From assembly GCA_022865305.1 (NCBI GenBank), contig JALHSP010000119.1, forward strand, positions 43,053 to 107,052: DNA of 64,000 nt, in the 5' to 3' direction. Positions within the stretch are counted from its first letter, which is position 1, and the number at the start of each line of letters is the position of its first letter. The position numbers and the translations under genes were made by a program. Positions 19,108 through 27,760 of this stretch are shown piece after piece. The stretch comes from Bacteroidales bacterium (GTDB lineage: Bacteria > Bacteroidota > Bacteroidia > Bacteroidales > VadinHA17). The notes under the pieces were generated by a model. That model was not told the origin of the DNA. It worked only from the letters and a program-made list of their open reading frames with translations, and made no database searches.

Positions 19108-21453
19108 TTGAATCGTAAACTTAAAATAATATTGATAGCAACCGGAGTAGTTCTTACCCCGGTTTTGCTTTCACCATTTCCACGATTCCGATTGCCAATG
19201 TCAACAGTTGTGGAGGCTCGCGACGGCAGCCTTCTGGGGGCACGAATTGCTGATGATGGCCAGTGGAGATTCCCCGGTTATACTGAAGTTCCGGAGAAAT
19301 TTGAAAAAGCATTGCTCACATTTGAGGACAGGTATTTCTACTGGCATCCTGGAATAAATCCTGTTTCTATAATCAGGGCTTTGGTTTTAAATATAAATGC
19401 CGGAGAAATTGTCAGCGGGGGCAGCACTATCACGATGCAGGTAGCGCGTCTCGCGCGTGGAAACATACGGCGCAGCTATTCTGAAAAAATCATTGAGATG
19501 CTTTCTGCATTGAAGCTGGAACTATTCCGGTCAAAAAAGGCAATTCTTAATATATATGCTGCCAATGCTCCTTTTGGTGGTAATATCGTTGGACTTGAGG
19601 CTGCAGCCTGGCGGTATACAGGTAAACATTCGGAGGATATAACCTGGGCGGAAGCTGCTGGTCTTGCCGTTCTCCCGAATTCTCCTGCGCTGGTCTTCCC
19701 TGGCAGGAATAAGGAGATCCTTAAAACACGACGCGATAACCTTTTAAGAAAACTCTATCAGAGGGAATGTTTTGATTCTCTTACTTTAATCCTTGCCCTT
19801 GATGAACCTCTTCCCGGAGAGCCAAAACCATTACCTGTTAAAGCACCGCACCTTACTGATTACTTTTTTCTAAATAACAAAGGAGAAACAATCAGAACTA
19901 CTATTGATCCTGAAATGCAGGAAAGAGCAACAGAAATTATAAATGCCCACCAGAAAGATCTTTCCGGCAATTTTATTAATAATTCAGCAGGTATTATTAT
20001 CCGTGTAAGTACAGGCGAGGTGCTGGCCTATGTCGGTAACAGCACTCCTGAAAATTATGCAGAGCATGGAGGAGATGTTGATATTATCAGGTCACAGCGC
20101 AGTACCGGCAGCATCCTTAAACCCATTCTGTATGCAGCAATGCAGCAGTCGGGAGATATCCTTCCCAACACACTTATAGCTGATATCCCTACAAGGTTTA
20201 CAGGTTTCTCACCGAAGAATTTCGATCAGACATACAGCGGAGCAGTTCCGGCTTCTTCAGCTCTTTCACAGTCGCTGAATATCCCGGCAGTTAAAATGCT
20301 CCAGATATATAATCCGGGGAAGTTTCTGGAACTGCTTCGTGAAACAGGATTTACAACTTTCCGTAAATCAGCTGATCATTATGGTCTCTCTCTTATTCTT
20401 GGTGGCGGGGAAACTTCACTTTGGGAACTTGCCGGAGTATATGCCTCCCTGTCGAGAGTCCTCAACAGGTATATTGCGGAAAAAAAATATTATAAGGAAG
20501 ATTATCATCCTCCACTCCTGCTCGTTCGTAATGAACCGGCATCTGATAAAACAGAAGAGATCAGTCCTCCGCTTACAGCCTCATCAATCTGGCTTACCTA
20601 TGAAGCACTTCAAAAAGTTAACAGACCAGAGAGCGAAGCAGGATGGCAATACTTTAATTCTTCACACAACCTTGCCTGGAAAACAGGGACAAGCTTTGGT
20701 TTCAGGGATGCCTGGGCACTCGGAACAACACCTGAATATGTTATCGGAGTATGGGCAGGGAATGCCGATGGTGAAGGAAGACCCGGACTTACAGGTTTAA
20801 GTACCGCTGCTCCTGTATTATTCGACCTTTTTAATATGATGGAGGCTGGCAGATGGTTTGAAGCACCGGCCGAAGATATGACTTTAATCCGTATTTGTTC
20901 TAAAAGCGGCTTCCGTGCTGGATCTGATTGCCCCGAAACGGAAGAAACCTTTGCCTGTGTTAACGGACTGAGAAGCGAATCCTGCCCATATCACAGGATC
21001 ATTCATCTTGATAAAAGCAGGACAAGACAGGTAAATGCCGATTGTGCCACTCCTTCCGATATCAGGAATGAGCCGTGGTTTGTATTACCTCCTGCAATGG
21101 AGTACTTTTATAAACAGAAACATCCTGAATACAATATCCTTCCCTCTCCTGCTCCCGGATGTCATGTGGATAAAAGCATTGATGTTATGGAATTTATCTA
21201 CCCCTCACCCGGTATTCAGATATTCATACCGCGTGACCAGACAGGTCTCCTTACAAGGATTATTCCTGAGGTTGCACACCGTAATCCATCAAAAAAAATC
21301 TTCTGGCATCTTGATGAAAAATTTATCGGAACAACAAAGTCTGTTCATCAGATCGAGATTCTGGCAGACAGTGGCGGGCATGTTCTCACTGCTGTGGATG
21401 AGGATGGTAACAGTATCAAGTGTACCTTTAGTATAATTGGAAGATCTGATTAA
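19108..21453 (+). CDS. pbpC: Penicillin-binding protein 1C
   Basis: Transglycosylase ALLTFEDRYFYWHPGINP, GGSTITMQVARL; transpeptidase RSTGSILKPILY, WKTGTSFGFRDAWALG; C-terminal BiPBP-like segment. Confidence 0.95.
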   Translation: MNRKLKIILIATGVVLTPVLLSPFPRFRLPMSTVVEARDGSLLGARIADDGQWRFPGYTEVPEKFEKALLTFEDRYFYWHPGINPVSIIRALVLNINAGEIVSGGSTITMQVARLARGNIRRSYSEKIIEMLSALKLELFRSKKAILNIYAANAPFGGNIVGLEAAAWRYTGKHSEDITWAEAAGLAVLPNSPALVFPGRNKEILKTRRDNLLRKLYQRECFDSLTLILALDEPLPGEPKPLPVKAPHLTDYFFLNNKGETIRTTIDPEMQERATEIINAHQKDLSGNFINNSAGIIIRVSTGEVLAYVGNSTPENYAEHGGDVDIIRSQRSTGSILKPILYAAMQQSGDILPNTLIADIPTRFTGFSPKNFDQTYSGAVPASSALSQSLNIPAVKMLQIYNPGKFLELLRETGFTTFRKSADHYGLSLILGGGETSLWELAGVYASLSRVLNRYIAEKKYYKEDYHPPLLLVRNEPASDKTEEISPPLTASSIWLTYEALQKVNRPESEAGWQYFNSSHNLAWKTGTSFGFRDAWALGTTPEYVIGVWAGNADGEGRPGLTGLSTAAPVLFDLFNMMEAGRWFEAPAEDMTLIRICSKSGFRAGSDCPETEETFACVNGLRSESCPYHRIIHLDKSRTRQVNADCATPSDIRNEPWFVLPPAMEYFYKQKHPEYNILPSPAPGCHVDKSIDVMEFIYPSPGIQIFIPRDQTGLLTRIIPEVAHRNPSKKIFWHLDEKFIGTTKSVHQIEILADSGGHVLTAVDEDGNSIKCTFSIIGRSD

Positions 21454-21477
21454 TCCCGAGAATTTATTCATTTAATA

Positions 21478-21885
21478 ATGAAAAATAAAGCTCCTGACGA
21501 ACTGTATTTACAGAAACGTGCTTCAACAAAAGATCTGCTGCCGGGTAAATGGGATACTTCAATCGGCGGACATATCAATCCGGGAGAGAGTGTTGCTGAG
21601 GCACTGAAAAGAGAAGCTTATGAAGAGCTCCGTTTAGAGGATTTTAAATATCATTTCATAAGGAAATATATATGGGAATCACTTCGAGAAAAAGAGCTGG
21701 TATATTCATTTACAGACAGCACTGAAGAGACTCCTGTTATAAATAAAGAGGAAATTGAGAAAGGAAGATTCTGGACATTACAGGAGATAAGAGATAATTT
21801 CGGAAAAGATATTTTTACTCCAAATTTTGAACATGAGTTTAAAAGATCTGTTGAAATTTTACTAAAACAAAACCAGAATCAATAA
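21478..21885 (+). CDS. NUDIX hydrolase, apparently N-terminally truncated
   Basis: ELYLQKRASTKDLLPGKWDTSIGGHINPGESVAEALKREAYEEL (Nudix box). Homology appears to continue upstream of the ATG up to the pbpC stop. Confidence 0.75.
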   Translation: MKNKAPDELYLQKRASTKDLLPGKWDTSIGGHINPGESVAEALKREAYEELRLEDFKYHFIRKYIWESLREKELVYSFTDSTEETPVINKEEIEKGRFWTLQEIRDNFGKDIFTPNFEHEFKRSVEILLKQNQNQ

Positions 21886-22055
21886 GTCATTTTCTGTTAT
21901 TAGCCTGATTGCAACTCTTTCTTCAGGCCTTTCTGCCTCTTAGTCGTCAAGGAAAATATTACAGGAAATCTTGAAATCACGGTAAAAATAAATTACCTTC
22001 CGCCCGAAAAATAGTAATCAACTATTTTGCCTTTAAGACACTAAGTAAATATGTT

Positions 22056-22475
22056 ATGAAAACTTCGGTTAAAGTTGCTCTTTTTGCTGTTTTTTTTATT
22101 GCTCTCGGATGTATCTTTGCCGCACTTTACTTGTTCAATACAAACCATAGGGATCTCAGCAGAGTAAAACCTGATTTTGTAATTACATCCACCGACCTCG
22201 TAAATGAATTAGAAAAAGATGAAGCATCGGCAACTGCAAAATATATGAACAAAATAGTGGAAGTGACAGGACCCGTTCATTTTCTCAAAATTGAGGACAA
22301 AAAGGTTACAAGTATAACTCTGCAGACAGGAAATGCTACTTCATTGGTTATTTGTAATTTTCATGCTGGAATTGATCCTGAAAAATTTGATGTTGACATA
22401 CCTTCAACCATACGAGGTGTATTTTCCGGATTCCTGATGGATGTCATGATGAACAACTGTTCGTTTATCAAATAA
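22056..22475 (+). CDS. Membrane-anchored OB-fold (tRNA_anti-like) protein
   Basis: N-terminal TM; NKIVEVTGPVHFLKIEDKKVTSITLQTGNATSLVICNF. Confidence 0.6.
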   Translation: MKTSVKVALFAVFFIALGCIFAALYLFNTNHRDLSRVKPDFVITSTDLVNELEKDEASATAKYMNKIVEVTGPVHFLKIEDKKVTSITLQTGNATSLVICNFHAGIDPEKFDVDIPSTIRGVFSGFLMDVMMNNCSFIK

Positions 22476-22570
22476 AAACTATCTCGCAAAAAATTTATTT
22501 CCATTATAGATTTTACTTATTTATCTAAAAAAAAATTCTTTAATTCGTAACTGGATTAAAGAACATTAAG

Positions 22571-24559
22571 ATGAAAAGGCTTTTCTTATACTCTCTGTTT
22601 CTGTTATCCGCTCTTGTTGCACTCTCTCAAAAACCTCAGCAAAACGGCATTTCTTTTCCGAAGCCAATAGATCTTCAGATCGTTCAGGATCAGGATGATA
22701 TGACATGGTGTGATTATCATCCAATCCCGGGTAAAAACTGGGCTGATCCGTTGCTTGTTCCGGAACGTAAATTCAGGATGGCTCTTGTTGCCGTTGATTT
22801 TCCCGATCAGCCTTTCGTAATAACCCTTCCAAAACATTCTGACCTCTTCGGAAACCCTCAGATTGACCCTGTTAAAAGAGATGATGTTGCAAAATTCTAT
22901 TCCGATTTCTGGTTAAGACCTTCAGCATTTAATCATGGCCAGACAATCAACGGTTACTGGATGGAGCAGTCGCGGGGCAATTTTGGCATAACAGTTCTTG
23001 ATACATACGGACCCTATCGTATGCCAAAAAATCTTTGGGAATACGGACTCAATGAATATGGTCAGAATAATTCAACTCCTAGTGGTACACGGGCTAACAG
23101 CCGTATGGAACCCGATGTTGACGCTTTATGGAATGCTGCAGAGGGAGAGATAAAATCTCAATACGATGCTATTCTGAGGATATATGCAGGTTATGACGAA
23201 ACCGGGGTCTGGCAGGAGTTCGGAGAAATGAAATTTTTAACAAAAGAGGAAATTCCTGCAGATTGGGGCAATCCTGATACCCTAAAACCACGATGGATAC
23301 CAACACGTTATGTACCATGGACATCGTGGAAAGCAGGGCAGATGCAATGGGGCCTCTCATCAGTAAGACAGGGGGAAAATTCCGGAACTATAACCCATGA
23401 GCTTGGCCATTACGCTTTTGACATCGGAGATAACAATAACAATCCATATATTCAGCCATACCGCAGGGTCGGTTCCGGTCCTTGGGATATGATGGACAGG
23501 GGATCATTCAATGGACCCGGTGGTCCTCATATGCGGTGGGTTATACCGGCAGCAATGGGGGCTTCAATGCCCGCAGGTCTGATGCTTAGGAACAGAATAA
23601 TAAATGGTTTTATTGCTGAAAACCAGGTTCTGACCTTAAGCCGTGAAGAGCTGGCCGGGAGAGGACCGGTCGTTGCAAAAATAACTGCAAGAGCTGCAGA
23701 ACCATTTCCCGGAACATTTGCCGGAATAATTGTAAGGCTTGACGGCCCGGAACCCCGCGACAGGACTCCTGCGGATGATCCTTCAGTTAATCCGCTTTCT
23801 CCCGGCATTCCGAACTTCGATTTCTATTCCGTGGAAGTGGTCCAGAGAATCGGGTATGATTCGTTCTGCCCTGACAACGGTGTGCTCATTGCAAAGAACA
23901 AAGACAGGGAAAGTCGAAATGGCGGACCTAACGGATATAACTGCTTTAACTGGGTGATCGATGCACATCCTGAAGATATAAATAAAGTCGATTATTTTAA
24001 GCCTGATGGCACTCCTGTTATGCGGACAATTGCAGATTACCGCCAGCTGAATGATGCGCTTTTTCATGCAGGCCTTAACTCAGGAAGCCAGTTTGAATGG
24101 ACTGACATTCCAAACCGTCTTCATTTCTATATAATCGACCTGGTAAAAAACCCGGAAGGAATCCTGATATATATAGTAGGTGTCAGATCTCTTGACGGGA
24201 CTATTACCGGAAACAAAAAGCTCACAATTAAAGCCCCTTCTGTTAAGAAAATGAAATCTTCTTCCGGTTGTTTATCATTCACCGTTAAAAACATTGGTGA
24301 ATCAGACTCTTCTGAAGCAGCAATAAATGATATCTACCGCGTTTCAGCAAAAATTGAAGGAGCCGCCTGGGATATCCGCTTGCTGAACACCCTTTTCTCT
24401 CCTGACCCCGGAAAGCATGAAAAAATTGATGTTTATTTAAACCATGATATTAAATCTTCACGTTCTGCAGTTATAACACTTACCCTTCAGTCAGAAAGCA
24501 ATCTGTTAAACAAAGTCGTTTATGTATATAAAATAAGGGCAGGAACCTTCCATAACTGA
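22571..24559 (+). CDS. Secreted M6-like zinc metallopeptidase domain protein
   Basis: Signal peptide; HELGHYAFDIGD zinc-binding motif. Confidence 0.7.
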   Translation: MKRLFLYSLFLLSALVALSQKPQQNGISFPKPIDLQIVQDQDDMTWCDYHPIPGKNWADPLLVPERKFRMALVAVDFPDQPFVITLPKHSDLFGNPQIDPVKRDDVAKFYSDFWLRPSAFNHGQTINGYWMEQSRGNFGITVLDTYGPYRMPKNLWEYGLNEYGQNNSTPSGTRANSRMEPDVDALWNAAEGEIKSQYDAILRIYAGYDETGVWQEFGEMKFLTKEEIPADWGNPDTLKPRWIPTRYVPWTSWKAGQMQWGLSSVRQGENSGTITHELGHYAFDIGDNNNNPYIQPYRRVGSGPWDMMDRGSFNGPGGPHMRWVIPAAMGASMPAGLMLRNRIINGFIAENQVLTLSREELAGRGPVVAKITARAAEPFPGTFAGIIVRLDGPEPRDRTPADDPSVNPLSPGIPNFDFYSVEVVQRIGYDSFCPDNGVLIAKNKDRESRNGGPNGYNCFNWVIDAHPEDINKVDYFKPDGTPVMRTIADYRQLNDALFHAGLNSGSQFEWTDIPNRLHFYIIDLVKNPEGILIYIVGVRSLDGTITGNKKLTIKAPSVKKMKSSSGCLSFTVKNIGESDSSEAAINDIYRVSAKIEGAAWDIRLLNTLFSPDPGKHEKIDVYLNHDIKSSRSAVITLTLQSESNLLNKVVYVYKIRAGTFHN

Positions 24560-24582
24560 TTTAAAAACAATAACATTGTAAT

Positions 24583-24825
24583 ATGAAAAGAACTGTCAGA
24601 ATACTTGTTCTTAAAAGTGAAATAGAGGCCAGGCTCCTTTCCGGGCTTCTTGACCAGAAGAACATTCCACATATGCTTCGTTCCTACCACGATTCAGCTT
24701 ATGACGGGATGTGGCAAACACAAACCTGCTGGGGCTTTTTGAATGCTGATGAGGAAAACAGGGAGGAAATCCTTAAGATTTACAGGGAAATGTCATTGCC
24801 CGAAAACATGACTGAGTCAATATAG
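24583..24825 (+). CDS. DUF2007-like small protein
   Basis: KRTVRILVLKSEIEARLLSGLLDQKNIPHMLRSYHD. Confidence 0.5.
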   Translation: MKRTVRILVLKSEIEARLLSGLLDQKNIPHMLRSYHDSAYDGMWQTQTCWGFLNADEENREEILKIYREMSLPENMTESI

Positions 24826-24836
24826 GTAAAAAGAAG

Positions 24837-24844
24837 TATATTTG
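24837..24844 (+). promoter_or_regulatory. TATATTTG -7-like box upstream of the PAP2-like gene
   Basis: TAnnTTTG match 19 bp upstream of the ATG at 24863. Confidence 0.3.
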
Positions 24845-24862
24845 CTCCTCATCCTCAAAAAT

Positions 24863-25552
24863 ATGAATAATATCCGGGCTGAAATCCATAAACAAGGGTC
24901 AATGATTTCCGATATTGGCAGGTCACTTGTTCTGGTTTTAAAAAGCAAATATTTTTATATAAGCCTTATTTCAGTAATTGCCGGAATAGGTCTCAACTTT
25001 GCTTCACAAACATACCTGCATCATTATATGAGTGAAGGGAAAACCCTTCCGATGTTATCCGACCTTATCCTCGATAATCTGCCCGTCATTGACCTTTCAT
25101 TAATTTACGATCTTTTCAGCCTTGTTATTCTTATTGTTTTCATAATTTATATCATTCAGAATAAAGAATACAACAGAGTGCCATATTTCCTGCTGCTATG
25201 GGGTATATTCTATATGGTGAGAGGAATATTTATTGTTCTTACACCTTTCGGAAATCCTCCGGAATTTAACGGATCAGACCCATTATTTAATGGTTTCTCC
25301 AAATATGAGCTTGGCGTTTATCCTTCAGGACATGTCGGGAATGCATTCCTGCTTTTACTGCTGGTGAATGACAAGGTTTATAAATGGATACTTGCATTCT
25401 GCCTGGTAGTGATAACAGTATCCCTGTTCCTTGCTCATAGTCATTACAGCATAGATATTCTGTCAGGTCTTTTCTTCGCTTATGCTATAAGAGCTTTTGG
25501 TGAAAAATATCTTAAGATATTTGAACTCGGAATAAAAAGCCACCTGCAATAA
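24863..25552 (+). CDS. PAP2-like / sphingomyelin-synthase-like integral membrane phosphatase
   Basis: YPSGHVGNAFLLLLLV and AHSHYSIDILSGLFFAYAI in a multi-TM protein. Confidence 0.7.
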   Translation: MNNIRAEIHKQGSMISDIGRSLVLVLKSKYFYISLISVIAGIGLNFASQTYLHHYMSEGKTLPMLSDLILDNLPVIDLSLIYDLFSLVILIVFIIYIIQNKEYNRVPYFLLLWGIFYMVRGIFIVLTPFGNPPEFNGSDPLFNGFSKYELGVYPSGHVGNAFLLLLLVNDKVYKWILAFCLVVITVSLFLAHSHYSIDILSGLFFAYAIRAFGEKYLKIFELGIKSHLQ

Positions 25553-25566
25553 AGCGTAAATGGGAA

Positions 25567-26586
25567 TTATTCTTTATTCCTTCTTTTCCCCTTTTCAAGT
25601 CTCCGTATCAGATAATAATTAATTACACCGATTATCGCCATCCCCAGAAGGAATATCGGATATGCAATCTTCCAGTTTGAAGGTCCTGTCATCATTGTCC
25701 ATTCCGACATGCCACCAATACTTGCAAGTAATGTAAGAGGCATAAAGATTGTTGCAATGAGTGTAAGCTGCCTTACAGAAGCATTTGTCTCATTCGATAC
25801 TTTTGTCATCAGGTTATTAAGAAGGGATGTATATAATTCCATTAGGCTGGTAACAATTTCACGGTATGTTTCCGTAAGTTCAAAGAATTTTGCAAGATGG
25901 TCATATATATCCCGGTAATGAAAAATTGCTTTTTCAGGAATAAAAGGACAATCCATCCTGCTGATCTTGACAAGTATCTCCCGTTCATGGAAAAGGCTCT
26001 TCCTGAGATTAACGAGGTATTTCCTTAACCTGATAAGCTCAGCTGGCTTAAACCCAGCCGGATTGTCAACTACTTCATCTTCAGATTCTTCGATTTCATC
26101 CTCGAGTGCTTCAAATGCCTGAAATTTCTGATCCACAACATAGTCAAGAACAACATGCGTCAGGAAGGCTGGCCCTCCTTTACCAAGAGCCGGATCGTTT
26201 TCTATTATTTTTTCAACATTTTTCAGCGGACTTCTGTTCTCTGAATTAATCCCGCTGACCGTTATAAGAAAATTTTTACCAACAAAAAAATCAACCTCAT
26301 CAATATATAATAGCTTGCCTGTGTAATTGTAAGCGTTGAAAAGAATAAATGTGTTATTCGGAAAATGTTCTATTTTAGGTACCTGGCTGGTGTCAAAACA
26401 GTCCTCGACTGATAATGGATGTATTCCCATTGTATCTACAAGGGAATAAAGTTCATCTTTCCCCGGTTTAAAATAATTCAGCCAGATGTAGCCTCCTTCA
26501 TGCAAAGCAGCAATAGCTTCTTCAGCTGTTTTAATACCATAAAACAATCCTGTCGAAGTAAAATGGTAAAATTTCGATTCAGACAT
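25567..26586 (-). CDS. corA: CorA family divalent-cation transporter (GMS variant)
   Basis: Two C-terminal TMs preceded by LTLIATIFMPLTLLASIGGMSEWTMMTG. Confidence 0.88.
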   Translation of the reverse strand: MSESKFYHFTSTGLFYGIKTAEEAIAALHEGGYIWLNYFKPGKDELYSLVDTMGIHPLSVEDCFDTSQVPKIEHFPNNTFILFNAYNYTGKLLYIDEVDFFVGKNFLITVSGINSENRSPLKNVEKIIENDPALGKGGPAFLTHVVLDYVVDQKFQAFEALEDEIEESEDEVVDNPAGFKPAELIRLRKYLVNLRKSLFHEREILVKISRMDCPFIPEKAIFHYRDIYDHLAKFFELTETYREIVTSLMELYTSLLNNLMTKVSNETNASVRQLTLIATIFMPLTLLASIGGMSEWTMMTGPSNWKIAYPIFLLGMAIIGVINYYLIRRLEKGKRRNKE

Positions 26587-26804
26587 ATTCCTGGTCTTTG
26601 AAAGGTAAATTGAATAATGTTTAAACCGGAAACCAAATTACTATAAAAAGTTGGAAGTGCCTAAAATTTAAACAACTCTAAGCACTCCAGGCACTAATTT
26701 TGTTCCTCCCGTCCGGATAGTCATAATTTAATTTGATTTCATCAGATAAATTATTGACCTTCGTGATCTGATTTTATAAACAGGCAGTGGTAATTATAGC
26801 TGTT

Positions 26805-27698
26805 ATGGAACCTTCGGAGGTAAAAAAATCTCTTTTCATACTTAATCCTAACGCAGGGTTTATCCCTGTTAAGCTCATCCTATCCAAAGAAGTGCAGCGT
26901 CGCAGAAACGAATTATCATATTTCAAGTCTTTAAGCATCGACGATTCGGGTTCTCATATTAAGCAATCCTTTGACAAATATGATGTTTTTGTAGCCGCAG
27001 GAGGAGATGGCACGGTCCGGAGTGTGGCATCAGAACTTGTTGACAGCAGGAAAATCCTGGGAGTCCTGCCTATGGGTTCAGGAAATGGTTTTGCAAAAGA
27101 ACTCGGATTCAGACCCAATATTCGGTCACTCCTGAAAGATATAAAAAGGGCGAAAACCCTTAATGTGGATGTAATCGAAATTAATGACCTGTTATGCCTT
27201 AATGTGGCGGGAATTGGCCTTGATAGCTTCGTCGCCCATTCATTTGACAGGCTTAAGACACGTGGATTCTGGTCATATGCACTGGTTACATTAAAAAACG
27301 TAATAAATCTTCGACCAGTTCATATTACGATTAAAATTTACGGAGAGGAGACTATTTCTGAGGATCTCTTTGTCTTTTCGATTGCAAACACAAGGCAGTT
27401 CGGCAACAATGCATTCATTGCACCTGATGCCAAGCCGAATGACGGGATCATTGATCTCGTACTGATTAAACCTTTCCCGAAGATCCTTGTCCCTGTTTTT
27501 ATCTACAGACTTTTCAGGGGAACACTGAATAAATCCAAATATGTAAAGTACATTAAAACAGATAAGCCTTTTATCATCCGGACTGATGAAACAAGATTCC
27601 ATATTGACGGCGAACCTGTTGAAATATCGGGAGATGTGACTGTCCGTATTAGGCGTGATGCCCTGACAGTGCTGAAAACGAAGCATAATAAATTGTAG
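26805..27698 (+). CDS. Diacylglycerol/lipid kinase family protein
   Basis: FILNPNAG, VAAGGDGTVRSVASEL, LPMGSGNGFAKELGF, FHIDGEPVE. Confidence 0.92.
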   Translation: MEPSEVKKSLFILNPNAGFIPVKLILSKEVQRRRNELSYFKSLSIDDSGSHIKQSFDKYDVFVAAGGDGTVRSVASELVDSRKILGVLPMGSGNGFAKELGFRPNIRSLLKDIKRAKTLNVDVIEINDLLCLNVAGIGLDSFVAHSFDRLKTRGFWSYALVTLKNVINLRPVHITIKIYGEETISEDLFVFSIANTRQFGNNAFIAPDAKPNDGIIDLVLIKPFPKILVPVFIYRLFRGTLNKSKYVKYIKTDKPFIIRTDETRFHIDGEPVEISGDVTVRIRRDALTVLKTKHNKL

Positions 27699-27760
27699 TC
27701 GAATTCCTCCTTCCCCTAAATACCTGACTAATATTTTTGCTACTTTGCATTAGAATATAA

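Noticed and set aside
20339-20800. 153-aa alternate-frame ORF inside pbpC
   Set aside because: Overlaps transpeptidase motifs in the correct frame; spurious.
26640-26700. Possible period-7 array (aagtgcctaaaatttaaacaactctaagcactccaggcac), and similar text near 48065
   Set aside because: Periodicity too weak by eye compared with the three clear heptamer arrays.
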